From: Entonaema liquescens
Taxonomy: Eukaryota; Ascomycota; Sordariomycetes; Xylariales; Xylariaceae
Reading direction: 5' to 3'
NCBI GenBank assembly: GCA_902805475.1
Contig: CADCSX010000007.1
Coordinates: forward strand, 2,666,001-2,730,000
DNA length: 64,000 nucleotides
The stretch's first letter is position 1, and the number at the start of each line of letters is the position of its first letter. A model generated the notes under the pieces. The model had not been told where the DNA came from and ran no database searches. It saw only the letters and a program-made list of their open reading frames with translations. The translations under genes and the position numbers were made by a program. Positions 11,683 through 22,639 of the stretch are shown piece after piece.

Positions 11683-12508
11683 GATGGACTACTGAGTAGA
11701 ATGTGATACAGGGCTAACGCAATGAGATCTTTGTGATTACTTGGAATATGATGCGGAAGGAAATAAAAAAAGGTTGCGAAGTGTTTTGGCTTCTCAATAT
11801 ATATATGAATATGAGATATGTTCAGGCTGAATTGTAGATCGACTCTGATTTATAGCTAGGAATTCTAGCCTAAGACTTATATATCACTCTGCGGCTTCGG
11901 CACGGCTATAGATATCAGTAATATCAATCACTGTATTCTCGTACCTGATTTGAGAAGAGAATGCAACATTGTCGTCGTGAACCTCTTACAGTACTGTAAC
12001 AGAAAAGACATATTTCTAAGCTACTGCTTACTAATTCCCCCATTAAGGATCTCAATTATTAATGTCGTTCTGCATTATTCTGCATTACATTTCGCATCAA
12101 GCACCCGTTTATACGGCCGAAATATGGTCATTGGAAATCATCATTAGCGGTAAACATCGCGCACCGTAAAGGGGCCTTGGCACCGTACAATGGGACAATT
12201 TTGTACACTCATTGACCGAAATGGTAAAGCGAGGTGGCATCCAAGGGTAGCAGCACGGTACAATATGTTGATGTACTGTAAGACTATTCCATAAGCAGCG
12301 CAACTACTTAGCTAGACTAAAAACATACCTAACCTTAGGTAGGTACCTATATGAAGGCTCTTATCGGCGCACTGGTTGAAGGTATCTTAGAATGACCGTG
12401 CAATAAACCTCTACTTATAAGGTATATATAAATCCCAAAAGAGGCGCTGCGGTCGCAATGGCATTCCCATTTACGAACTGATCGATATCCGGATACGCTT
12501 CCTGGATA
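11683..12508. other. Intergenic, no gene seen
   Basis: No supportable frame on either strand. A CTTAGGTAGGTACCTAT palindromic string lies at about 12334-12350. Confidence 0.6.
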
Positions 12509-13678
12509 TTAATCCTTTGTAATCCAAAGCCAGATGACCGGCTTCTCCCCTGTACGTCCTGTTCGCGAACGGTCCCAGCCTAGATCTCTAAGCGTCTTAG
12601 CCATATCAGCTTCGCTATCACCAGAGAATGTAACTCCCCTATACCACTTCCCGTTGCCTCCTTGAATCACCTCGGTGACTTTGTTCTTCTTTGGACAGGG
12701 ATTCAGAGCGCCGAAACCCACCAAAAGCTCCGCCAACGTCGTGTTCACAGGTACGTGGTAAGCGCCAAAATTCATCGACATGCCTTCAGGGAGTCTCCAG
12801 GGTGCCGTAGATGATTTGACAACATGTAGCTTCGTGTGTTCGGGCGGGAAGAAGTAGTTGTACCCAGGCTCGCAGCCAACGCCACCGGTTGAGTTATTCA
12901 GGTTTAACGCTGGAGCGTCCATGTTAACAACGGGGTGGGGATTTGGCAGACGGGGTCCCTGGCTCGGAAATACGGGGACTGGATGGTTGTACCCATTCTG
13001 GGAGATGACATAGACCGGACCCTGGTTGTTCGGTCCAGGAACGACGCCGCCGGGCAGACTAGAGAGGCCCTGGCTCGGAAGGTAGTTATAACTACTAGAA
13101 CCGGCGTAGACGACACCGGGGATGGCATTATTGAAAGGTGGGCTAGAATTTGAGTTTGCAGCTTGGTCTGAGCCAAACTGTGGATGCCATCCATTCCCGA
13201 ACGCCTGCGCAGCCATGATTGGTGCGAAGGTCGGGGTATAATGCGTGTCGTTCCTAGGATAATCGACAACGCCAGTCAAGAAGTCGTTAAGGACCTCCCG
13301 GCGCAGTTCAGTGCCGTTATATTCACCCGGAATGTTATCGGTATCGAATGGTGTCTCTATGCTATTTCTTAAGTATTCGTCTTCTTCGTCTAAGGTAAAG
13401 GTTTCTATTGTAAGAGTTAGTCCATATATAGGCAATGGGTATAGTAGGTGTGGTAGCTTACCCGTCGCGTTAGATCCGTCAGATGTTATGGACTCGGCGA
13501 GCTCGGGGGTAATACCGTCCCAGCAGCCGGTGAAGATTTCGATATGCCAGAGCTCACAGTTCTCAGAGTCGTAGAACGAACCAACTACCAGCCAAGCCCA
13601 GGAGTGTCGGGATGGATGAATCCAGAAGTGTTGACCGATAACAAGCTTTGTAGCCGGGTAGGGCAATTCAACTGGAGC
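12509..13678 (-). CDS. Unrecognised Pro/Asn/Gly-rich fungal protein
   Basis: I do not recognise a named family. The frame stays open from about 13678 to the stop at 12509. The N-terminal part is rich in aromatic and acidic residues (GQHFWIHPSRHSWAWLVVGSFY). The middle (about 13240-12900) is low-complexity Asn/Pro/Gly/Ser. The C-terminal 120 residues look folded (LHVVKSSTAPWRLPEGMSM, LGWDRSRTGRTGEKPVIWLW). No ATG precedes the conserved-looking start in frame, so an upstream exon is likely; a 31-codon frame at 13771-13863 would join in phase at acceptor 13679, but its donor (GTTCTT) is weak. Inside the frame, 13405-13461 has perfect intron signals (GTAAGC, ACTAAC, ATAG) and is 57 bp without a stop, so it is probably spliced out or retained in phase. 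Confidence 0.7.
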   Translation of the reverse strand, partial: APVELPYPATKLVIGQHFWIHPSRHSWAWLVVGSFYDSENCELWHIEIFTGCWDGITPELAESITSDGSNATGKLPHLLYPLPIYGLTLTIETFTLDEEDEYLRNSIETPFDTDNIPGEYNGTELRREVLNDFLTGVVDYPRNDTHYTPTFAPIMAAQAFGNGWHPQFGSDQAANSNSSPPFNNAIPGVVYAGSSSYNYLPSQGLSSLPGGVVPGPNNQGPVYVISQNGYNHPVPVFPSQGPRLPNPHPVVNMDAPALNLNNSTGGVGCEPGYNYFFPPEHTKLHVVKSSTAPWRLPEGMSMNFGAYHVPVNTTLAELLVGFGALNPCPKKNKVTEVIQGGNGKWYRGVTFSGDSEADMAKTLRDLGWDRSRTGRTGEKPVIWLWITKD

Positions 13679-14815
13679 CTGTTGAGAATCCAGCTTGAAA
13701 GATTATCAGAATGTGTCCGCTTAAATAGTTTAGAGCCGGCGACTTAAGTGGCAATGCCAAAAGCAAGAACCTGTGCGGGGAGCAGCAGTAATTTGCAGTG
13801 AAGACTGTGCAGCTTTCTGCTCGGGACAGTGTCACGACTCCTGAACTGTTGAGACAGCGTCATGTTTGCTTCCACCACAGTACAACCAACTAACGAGAGG
13901 CTCAGATGTGAGATGGTAGAGTATTCCCATCACTAGATGAATAGGGGCACTTTATTGGTCAAGAATGGTCCTCAAACTGATCGCATAGTAGAGGTACAGA
14001 GTGAATTGACCCGTACTTAACTTATTATATGTTCAGTCACCCCTCTATCCAAGTCCCATGTGATAGCCACGCTTGGGATGGAAGACTTTAGCGTGATGCG
14101 CCAAGACGAGTCTGAGTCTTCAATCTCCAAGTGCGAGATCACGGCGTAAATCATGATATACCGTAGAAATCAGACGTGGTCTATTGGACCAGGTAATAGT
14201 CATCACGTACTGTAATGGGGTACAGCGATGTGGCGTCCGACACTATGAGTTTGGAAATCCACAATGCAAAATTATTCAATGGCCGTTACCATTGTAAGAA
14301 AAGGTGACAACATAAGTCTGACTAATTTCGTGACAGCATGCTAGTTGTATCTGCTTTCAATGAGACGACTTCACAAAGGGCGGTGATGAGCCGAGCTCTC
14401 TAGTCACCCAGTGCCAGTGCCAAGTATTGACGCATTTCCGACAAGTGGTGCAAACATGTGTTAAGAGCAGTCACCTGCGGCGAACGTGGGATATGACCGG
14501 GCAACCATCCGGAGAGTTAGTAGTTACGGAAGTGCCCATTTGAATGATATCGGCTTTGTACGGCGTGTACCCTTTCGTATGCCTTGTCAAAGAACAATTT
14601 GAACACCAGATCTGTTGGTAGCACAAACCTGGGACACATCTGTTTGAAATTCGCCCAGCAGGCCACGATGCGCACTTCAAGAAGGTAGAAGGAAGCAGTT
14701 CCGTAATGTGTGCGTAGTAAGAAGAATCGGTTCCCCAGTTAAGTGCCGCGAAGATAATACTGGCAGGCCGTACGAGTAAAATATTTCAATAGTACGCCTA
14801 AGCCAATCCTTAGCT
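13679..14815. other. Intergenic, possible upstream exon at 13771-13863
   Basis: Contains the candidate first exon of the gene before it. The rest shows no supportable frame. Confidence 0.5.
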
Positions 14816-15535
14816 TTAGCCCGCTACGTTGATTTCTTCTTCAACCATTCGGACCGCACCACCCTTCTTCCCTTCTTCTACCTCATTTTTAATACGCCTT
14901 CGTTTCTCAACTTCGGACACAAGTCCTTTGAGGTACACCTCAGCTTGCACCGTTGCACTGTAAGCGATGGCAGTCCAGCTCCAAACGTTTCTCTTCTCTG
15001 GGTCAGCCCCAGCAGCGAGCAATGTTCGTAGAACGAGGAGATTACCATTGCTGCTAGCGAAATGTAGAGCAGTATTTCCATCGAGGTCCGCATTTTGAAC
15101 GGCGTTTTGCGCTCCTCCTGGTGCGTACGTGAGGAGAATCTGTAGCACCGTATCATGACCTCCCATGCTAGCTTCCATGATAGCATCTCTACCTCGGATA
15201 TCACGGCGGGAAATGGAAGTGGGATCGCTCTCAGCCAGGAATAAGACAACCTCCGTATGGCCGGCTGCAGCGGCTAGCATCAGAGCTGTTTGGTGCTTAT
15301 CATTCAAGGCCGGTGTAGGAAGTTCGTGTCCAAGAGCAACTAAGACCTTGCATACCTGGAGGTGGCCGAGGCTGGCGGCAAGGTGGAGACTCGAATTGGA
15401 GAGACCGGTTGCGGAATGGTCCGGATTATGGATCAACCCCGGATGGGACCTCGCAATACGGTGGACAAGAGAAGCGTCATTGCTGTGGACTGCTCGCCGT
15501 AACCTCTCCGACGGCTCGATCCTGGGGACCGTCAT
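14816..15535 (-). CDS. Ankyrin-repeat protein, Avo2-like
   Basis: Single-exon gene of 239 residues starting at ATG 15535. About five ankyrin repeats are visible: NSSLHLAASLGHLQVCKVLV, HQTALMLAAAAGHTEVVLFL, GRDAIMEASMGGHDTVLQIL and GNTALHFASSNGNLLVLRTL among them, followed by a basic/acidic coiled tail (VSEVEKRRRIKNEVEEGKK). The start, RIEPSERLRRAVHSNDASLV, followed by a short ankyrin array, resembles the small TORC2 subunit Avo2 of filamentous fungi. The ankyrin assignment is direct; the TORC2 role is inferred from overall layout and from memory of family members. No lesion is seen. Confidence 0.9.
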   Translation of the reverse strand: MTVPRIEPSERLRRAVHSNDASLVHRIARSHPGLIHNPDHSATGLSNSSLHLAASLGHLQVCKVLVALGHELPTPALNDKHQTALMLAAAAGHTEVVLFLAESDPTSISRRDIRGRDAIMEASMGGHDTVLQILLTYAPGGAQNAVQNADLDGNTALHFASSNGNLLVLRTLLAAGADPEKRNVWSWTAIAYSATVQAEVYLKGLVSEVEKRRRIKNEVEEGKKGGAVRMVEEEINVAG

Positions 15536-16419
15536 GTTAACCTCTGCAGGAAAATATCAGGATGTGCATGAGCCAAGAAAAAACTTAACTTACATGATGT
15601 TTCAATCTACTCGAGCCTTCCACTAAAGACGCGACAATGTGATGATGATACGCAGTCAACGAGTCAGACTACAGCACCGGGCAGACGCCGGCGCATACGG
15701 TATTACTTACCTTCCAGCAGGCGGACTTTGACGCTCGTGAAGTAGAATTGCTTTTATTTGATCTACCATGCGATGCAAACCCTTTGGAACGTGGGAACAA
15801 TGAAGAATGTGATGATTACTTCGATGCTTATGCCAAAATAAAGTCCGGGGGTGTAAAGTCTTAGACAAACATAAGCAGGAGCTGACGTCGTGCTGTACAT
15901 GACAATGTACCTACATTCATAGATCCCCCGCAGAGATAATCGCAAGTTCTTATCCAGGTACATACCCCACCAACGTAGTATCGTTTCAGCTTTGACAAGC
16001 CTATCCTTGCTTCCCGCATATCCGTTACATGTGCAGGCTAGGTACCTATGTACATACTCATGTACCTAACTCCAAATTTTGTACAGTCTCTACCTACCTA
16101 CCTATCTACATAAGGTAGTTTCCATGTGTTATTCTACCTATGATGCACTCACTTCCATATCTCTCATGGGAGCGCGTCCTGGATAGGAGTTTGTAGAGGC
16201 CCGCGTCGGGATAATACATAATGGGGCTGCGTAATTCAGACCAACATGTGTCAGACAGTACCAAGTCAGCTAAAATATAAATATCCATTCTTGCCATTCC
16301 TAGTTAGCGAAAGCCAACTCAATTAAGTCTACAAAATCGCAAACGCTATGCCAGTTTGTTTTAAATATCACCCATATATATGGAAGTTTATCAAGTTAAT
16401 ACTATTTACCGATAAATTA
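15536..16419. other. Intergenic with TACCTA-rich tract
   Basis: No gene is supported. A cluster of TAGGTACC and TACCTACCTACC strings lies at about 16035-16115. It borders a MITE on the right. Confidence 0.6.
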
Positions 16420-16895
16420 GGCTGTGATCGGCTCAAAATATAAGCCAGGCTTATTTCAAAAAAAGATACATCCAAGACCCATATAAAATTAGTGGGACTA
16501 CGAAGTATTCTCTTTTTGCTGACTCAGGGGGTGGGGTTCTGCCTCTTACTACCGCCTTCCTAATCCAGAATGAAAAACTTCTATGATTGGCCGTAAGCCT
16601 TAAGCCAGGCTTATTTTCCTTAAGCCATGTTTATTTACTGACCTTATTTTCAAATAAGCCCTCCTTCCTAAAGTAGTAATTAAAGGGTCCGCTAGCCTTT
16701 TTAAGCCTAACATACTGCCTCTCCTAGCGCGATACATTGCTTACAGGGAATTAACTCAATTTCTATAGGTCAATCCAGAATCTGTGGCTTAAATACTGCT
16801 CAAAAGGGAAAGGTTTTTTTTCTTAGCGTAAAAAATATTATAAGCCAGGCTTATTTTGCTTTAAGCCAGGCTTATATTTCGAGCCGATCAGGGCC
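16420..16895. mobile_element. PIF/Harbinger-type MITE, 476 bp
   Basis: The ends form an imperfect terminal inverted repeat of about 34 bp. The left end begins GGCTGTGATCGGCTC at 16420; the right end, read inward on the minus strand from 16895, begins GGCCCTGATCGGCTC. Both continue into (A/G)AAATATAAGCC and a GGCTTA. The 3-bp TTA at 16417-16419 is repeated at 16896-16898, matching the TWA target duplication and GG-starting ends known for PIF/Harbinger transposons. The palindromic unit TAAGCCAGGCTTA recurs inside (about 16441, 16603, 16841, 16862, with a variant near 16620). There is no transposase frame, so it would be non-autonomous. The call is based on structure alone. Confidence 0.82.
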
Positions 16896-18490
16896 TTAGT
16901 AAACCGTTCTTTTAACTACTACTTATGACTAAATAGTTAAAGTTTTAAAAATAGGAAATGCGAATCTTTATATTTACTATAGGCCGGATGGTGTTTTGTT
17001 ACCTTTAATCTATGTTTCTAGGAATATAGTGATTTATTATGTAATAAGAGAATCGCTTACAAGAGAATATATTAATAGACATGATGTTTCTTTCTTATAT
17101 TTTGCAGCACGATTATGTTGTTTTGATCAGATTTTTGTAGAATGAGGCTTAGAACCCAAGATCCAGGCTGTGGCCCGGTGAAGGGCAGTGGAAATACATT
17201 TATTATTGGTATTCATCTTCCTGCACACTGGGATCAGATTAACTTATCTAAAATGGGTTATTGAATTGTATACATCTTCTCCAAGGCTAAGAGACCTCAG
17301 TGAATATAGCAGATTTGATAAGGCTGTGCCAATTTGAAGGGCCGCAGTAAACTGGGCTGTCTGAACGAGGAGGGTAGAAATTGCCTAGATTGACAGACTT
17401 TCGGATATTGGTTAGATGGTTGAAAAGTACCTACCTGGACCAAATTTGTCCAGGAATGATAGATGAGTTGGAGGCTGTGGACGCTATTACTTAATAATAT
17501 CATATCAGCTGCAGTAATGTACCGTAAACCAAAAGAGAAGGTCACGGGAGAGGTAAGAGGTGTGTCATAAGCTTAGAATCGCTGATAGTACGTCGGCTAA
17601 GCAATATCCTTTAGAAGGAAAGCGCCGGGTTAAGACGGCTTTTCTTTACCAAGCAGCCAAGGCAGGATGCAAGATCATCGTGGGGATTTTATGTACGTAA
17701 GAGGTTGAATACTATCCGACTAATACGACTTATACAAGGTCGTGTACCGAGAGGTGTCAGGGGAAAGCGGTAGTTTTGACCTAATGAGAATTTTGGGAGT
17801 TCGTGCAAGCCGATGCCGGTGGTGATTGGAATCTCTATCATAGTAGGAGATATGTTAGTGATGACGACTGCGGCGGTAAGTTGAGGATAGAGATGTTTTT
17901 ATTTCTATCATTTTACGTACTGCATTCTTGGTACTGGGCATGGGAGAATGCACCTAAAGCTTTAGAGGGCTGCGGTGTCTCATTTAGGTAGGTCTAGGAG
18001 CACACATCTCCATGTGGCTACCCGGATTGATTAGATTACAGTGCATACGGGCGGAAGTTCCTTCCTGTAGACCACCGATATGCGATACCTATCTAGGTAG
18101 TTGCCGGTAGTTTCCATCTTAACCCCCACCGCTCGGTACGCGGCTTAGCCGTTAGAAGCTTAGGATGCACATGTATTGGAGAGGGACGCGACGGGGGCAG
18201 AGGGGCAGTTGAAAGGAAACAAGTAGCGCCGTTGTCATGTGCCAGAAAAATTATGAGATATCGGCTAGGTAGGACCGACTTTTTAAAGCTTCCAACACTT
18301 CCTTTCGTACTCAAGACTCTTACAAAGAACTTCTATACTCATAACTCATACATGTATGCACTCTGAAATACCGCTGCGTGCCTACATAACAGCACAGTAC
18401 CCTTTAATTAGTGTCGCTAGACATACGGTTGGACTTGTAGACCGGCCGGACTAGCTAGAATAATCTGCTACTCGACTCGATTGAGCAACA
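16896..18490. other. Intergenic, no gene seen
   Basis: No supportable gene. Open frames at 17297-17545 and 17803-17991 have no recognisable features. The part nearest 18490 should contain the arginase promoter. Confidence 0.6.
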
Positions 18491-19624
18491 ATGAACACTT
18501 CCATGGTCAAATCCAAGTTCCTCTCCCATCCCGAGGACCTCGGCGTCGTAGCTGTTGGTTTCTCGGGTGGTCAGGTATGATAAACCGCAATTCGCATAGC
18601 AACCCCCTCTTCAAATATCACAGTAGCTTACGAGATGATTATTGTTCTCTTATAGTGCAAACCTGGAGTCGACGCTGCTCCTTCGGCTCTGATCGAGTCT
18701 GGATTACTTACCCAGCTACGAGACGAGCTCAATTACAAGCTACATGGTCACGACACTGTACACTCGTACACCGATCTCGTCCCGCGCGAAGACCCTCCTT
18801 ACCGAAACATGAAGAACCCCAAAGCCGTGAGCAGCGTTACGGAACGTCTTTGCGACCAGGTCTATGAGCATGCTAAAGAAGGGAGGATGGTTTTGACCTT
18901 GGGTGGCGACCATTCCATCGCCATCGGCACCATCGCTGGTTCAGCTAAGGCTACACGGGAACGTCTCGGTCGCGAAATCGCCGTTATCTGGGTAGACGCA
19001 CACGCCGATATCAACACGCCCGAGACGAGCGATTCTGGTAACGTCCACGGAATGCCCGTGAGTTTTCTAACGGGCCTTGCCAAGGAAGAGAAACCCGAGT
19101 ACTTTGGCTGGCTAAAGCCCGAGCACCTCGTTAGCGTGAAGAAGCTCGTCTACATCGGCCTACGAGACGTAGATCCGGGCGAGAAAAGGATCCTTCGCGA
19201 AAATGGCATCAAAGCGTTTAGCATGTTCGACATAGATCGGTATAGACTCACCCTTCCCGCAACTGTCTGTAATCCAGAGACGTGCTAACCTATGATGTTA
19301 TCCCTGGGTAGGTATGGTATCGGTCGTGTCGTAGAAATGGCGCTGGCGCATATCGGTGCCGACACGCCAATTCACTTGTCTTTCGACGTCGACGCGCTTG
19401 ATCCCATGTGGGCACCTAGCACAGGTACGCCGGTTAGGGGAGGATTGACGTTGCGTGAAGGCGACTATATCTGCGAGAGTGTTCACATGACGGGAAGCCT
19501 CGTAGCTGTGGACCTTGTCGAGGTGAACCCGAGTTTGGCGCCGGAAGTTGAGTTGGGAGCTCACGAGACGGTTCGTGCGGGATGTTCGCTGGTGCGATGC
19601 GCTCTGGGTGAATCTTTACTATAA
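18491..19624 (+). CDS. agaA: Arginase
   Basis: Binuclear manganese enzyme that hydrolyses L-arginine to ornithine and urea in arginine catabolism. Exons 18491-18574, 18656-19239 and 19312-19624 join in phase (introns 81 and 72 bp) to give 326 residues, the usual length. Metal-binding motifs are intact: GGDHSIAIGT with His114, DAHADIN with Asp142, His144 and Asp146, and SFDVDALDP near the C-terminus. The substrate loop SGNVHGMP and the tail EVNPSLAPEVELGAHETV are also typical. The start ATG gives MNTSMVKSKFLSHPEDLGVV; an ATG four codons later is possible. The gene is complete with no sign of damage. Confidence 0.97.
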
Positions 19625-21137
19625 ATTGATCGAGGCTGTGGATGCGACCCAAGCCCATCCACACCATAACAGATATCAGGATATCAATGATGGGTATGGT
19701 ACTTGGATCACCACGGCGGCGATTTAGTATATATATGGGTTACATACGTTTACACACGTCCTGGGAATTGGGTAAGCTAGACTAGACGGCGTCTGCTCAT
19801 AGAGGAAATTACTAATATTGCCTTTGCGAAGATGATGAAACGAAGTATGAATCCCAACATCAAAGCATTGGGTACCTTTGATCGATGGATGATTTAAGTA
19901 GCTGAAATGAAGTTAGGCATCGAATCATCATATGCATGTAAAATAACGTGCAAGGTCTGGCTAACGGCGATACTGGTATAAGTATAGTTATCTCATAAAT
20001 GCCTAACCCAACTATCTTAACATCTATATTATATCCAGGGATTGTCCCCAAGTCTACCTTAAAGGTAGGATGGGCCTTGGCGGAGATGATCTTGTAGGGG
20101 AACGTTGGCGCCTTGCTAATTACCAGCCACCGCAGTTTCTTATCAACTTTTTTTTTTTTTTTTTTTTTTTTCCTTTCCTATAATTTGATAGGCGCTTAAT
20201 AAGAGGGAAAATGTTGCAATAGGAATGCATCACAATAGGTGTGATAGTGTGACTACTTTGTAGACATTTAAGAATATATTTACTAACTACATCCCTAATT
20301 CTTTCCATGTAAATTCATAGTTGTACAATAGCAGAATAGGTGCCAAATCTCTAGGTAGTTTTGCCGATCCCTCAACCCTTAGCCCAGATAACACTGGACC
20401 TAACTGATAATTTATTTTTATAGGGTACCTGTTTACCTTACCTTAGGTTAGGTACCTGTAATTCATACGCCAGTTCCCCGCTCATCCCGCTCGGTGTCCT
20501 CGGTGCGCTACCGAAAGCCAGATACGCTCAGCGCCCTGTTGATTCCTGTTAGCCTGCAAGTATCTATCTCCAACCTCACGGTATATCCCTCGCACCACCA
20601 CGACTCGAGACCGTACCACGTATTCCGTTTCTGCGCGAACCCGTCTGACAGCGCACGACCTTGGAATCGAAAGCGGATGCGTCCAGTCTCGCGGGGCTCC
20701 GGCACCTGCATTTGCGCAAAAAAAGGCGATCCAATCAGCCTTCTAGTACGTCGATCGACCGTATGCCAAACAGCTCTGAGCTGGCAGTTGGTTGTGGCTC
20801 TGCTTCGTCAGGTTTTTGCAAGTTAGGTGGTTCGAAGTATCAATTATAATTGCATTTACCATATAAAGAAGCTTCTTAACTATGAGAGTCGTCGCCGTTG
20901 GAATCGCCCTGACAATCTCAATTTCTATTCGGACAAACGACATCCGGAGGAGCCATAAATAAGTATTTTTTTTTTTTTTTTTCGATAAGTGCCCTAAGAC
21001 ACAAACGCTAGGCGGGACGAATTCGCGAAAGACAAAAACACGTTTGGATAATAGCATTGAGTACCAACTCGCGCATTCGCATCTCTCGCGTTTTTTTAGA
21101 GTCAAGCTCGCGCGCGAAACAGAAAAATCACCCTACA
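19625..21137. other. Intergenic with poly-T tracts
   Basis: A run of about 23 T lies at about 20149-20171 and one of about 16 T near 20967. The stretch 20490-20850 is GC-richer and open in several frames on both strands but shows no family. It may be remnant repeat DNA. Confidence 0.5.
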
Positions 21138-21863
21138 ATGGCTGCGTCAGTATTAACCGGGTCCGGGTCGCTCGTCTATGAGCGCCGGATAGCTCGTATT
21201 CATAGATACCACTGGCCCGCCATCCAACTGAACGTTTGGATGCTCATCATGCTGGCGGCGTCATGCTGTATTATTGGTGTCTTCGCTACCTTCATCGGCG
21301 TCCAACAGCAGCTGGAACTCTATATCCCCTGGTGAGCAAGCCCGTCATACCGGGTCTCTTTAATCCCAGCGGGAATGAACTATTTCTAACCTGAGTCTGT
21401 TCTTGTATAGGTACTTCCCTTACTTTATTACCGTCTCTGCCTTGACAATCGTCTACATCGCCACGCTACTATGGCTTATAGCCCAACGACGACTCCTCCC
21501 TTCTATAGTCATCCTCGGCTCCTTTATGTTTTTCGTGCTCTGGATGGTAGGACTCATCGTCGTGAGCATTGAACTATGGGGTCCCGTAGGTTCCGTCAGC
21601 TCGAATTGTAATCTTTTGGTGTGGAGCACGTCGCCCACGGGAAACAATCAAGGAACATTGGCCTGGCTGGAGCAGAGGTCAATATGTGAGCAACCCCGAG
21701 TTCAATCCCTTCAATGTTGTCAACTTCACAGATCGATTAGTTTACTGACACTTGGTTGGAAGGTCAATCATGGCAAGCTGTTTTCGCCTTTGCTCTAATC
21801 GGATGTATCTTTCTACTATGGATTATCGTCATGGCGATACAAGTTTTTTACGATGACGCTTAG
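21138..21863 (+). CDS. Four-helix membrane protein, MARVEL-like layout
   Basis: Three exons, 21138-21331, 21411-21685 and 21763-21863, join in phase (introns 79 and 77 bp) into 189 residues. Four hydrophobic helices are clear: LNVWMLIMLAASCCIIGVF, FITVSALTIVYIATLLWLI, SIVILGSFMFFVLWMVGLI and AFALIGCIFLLWIIVMAI. The N-terminus is short, basic and soluble. The loop between helices 3 and 4 carries Cys and polar residues, and only a short FYDDA tail follows helix 4. The layout resembles fungal MARVEL-like proteins of the plasma membrane, but sequence support for that superfamily is weak by eye. I do not assign a function. Confidence 0.85.
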
Positions 21864-22291
21864 CTTACGAGACATTTGGCATAATGTTAGGTATCATTTT
21901 TTTTCGTGGGAAAACAATATTTACTCAGTCTGTACAGATTCATGTGTTGTATCTGTTGAACTGACTCTTGCACGATTTTGCGGCTTGTTAGATTAACACG
22001 ACCGCTCTATCACTGGGAGTTTCGGCGTCTAGGCATACAGCGATGGGTGTTTTGAACATGATTATTATTTAAATTTATTTTATTGGAAGATATGCTCATC
22101 TTTCCTGGGAACATTCCCTGTTCCATTTCCATGGTTTTATACCCAAACTCGAGATAAGGAGTGACGAACAACAGTGGTCCAGCTACATCAGCTATGCCTC
22201 TAAAGCTAATTCTCAGTAGTTTCGCAACCCAAATGTTGAAATGTATATGATTACGGCGTATTATTTAATTCCAACGGCGGGGTGCTCGTGT
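21864..22291. other. Convergent intergenic spacer
   Basis: Separates the tail-to-tail membrane-protein gene and small-protein gene. No gene is seen. Confidence 0.65.
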
Positions 22292-22639
22292 CTAGTTTGA
22301 GAACCTAGGATCCACTTTGTTTCTGTGTATCACCGATGTTAGTCTCGTGGGAAAGCGTTAGATATTGAATGGCCGTGACATACCCAGTTGCCTTCTCGTA
22401 CATGTTGCGGGCCTTGTCTGTGCCGGACTCTAATTGTTGATTGGACAGCTTGCCGCCCTCTTTCTTGTTCACAAATCCGGCAACTGAGAAAACAGTATGT
22501 TAATTATGTGGCGGTATGATTTGCGTCAATAAGGTAACTCACTTCTGTCTCCGATATCCTTCTTCTCGCCAGATTGTTGAGTGTTGGTGTTGCCGGAGGC
22601 TTGTGAGTTACCACCAGCGAATTTCTTAAGAGAATCCAT
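22292..22639 (-). CDS. Small conserved-looking hydrophilic protein, 75 aa
   Basis: A gene built from short exons: 22543-22639, 22384-22483 and 22292-22322. Both introns (59 and 61 bp) have good signals (GTGAGT/CTCAG and GTATGT with GACTAACATC/CACAG), and all phases agree, giving 75 residues and a TAG stop. The protein starts MDSLKKFAGG, has a Gln/Asn/Thr/Ser-rich stretch, then a charged helical part (GFVNKKEGGKLSNQQLESGTD) and ends KATGNKVDPRFSN. It has no signal peptide or membrane segment. From memory it resembles small fungal proteins of unknown role that end in a similar ATG-K-VDP-FSN block. It could be stress-related, but nothing in the sequence shows that. Confidence 0.8.

Noticed and set aside
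20494..20849. Open frames on both strands with GC-richer composition
   Set aside because: Several frames are open on both strands without recognisable domains; may be repeat remnant, but I could not support a gene.
20821..20850. GGTTCGAA string suggesting a tRNA T-loop
   Set aside because: Flanking bases do not form a T-stem or an acceptor stem. No tRNA or 5S rRNA gene was found by eye in the window.
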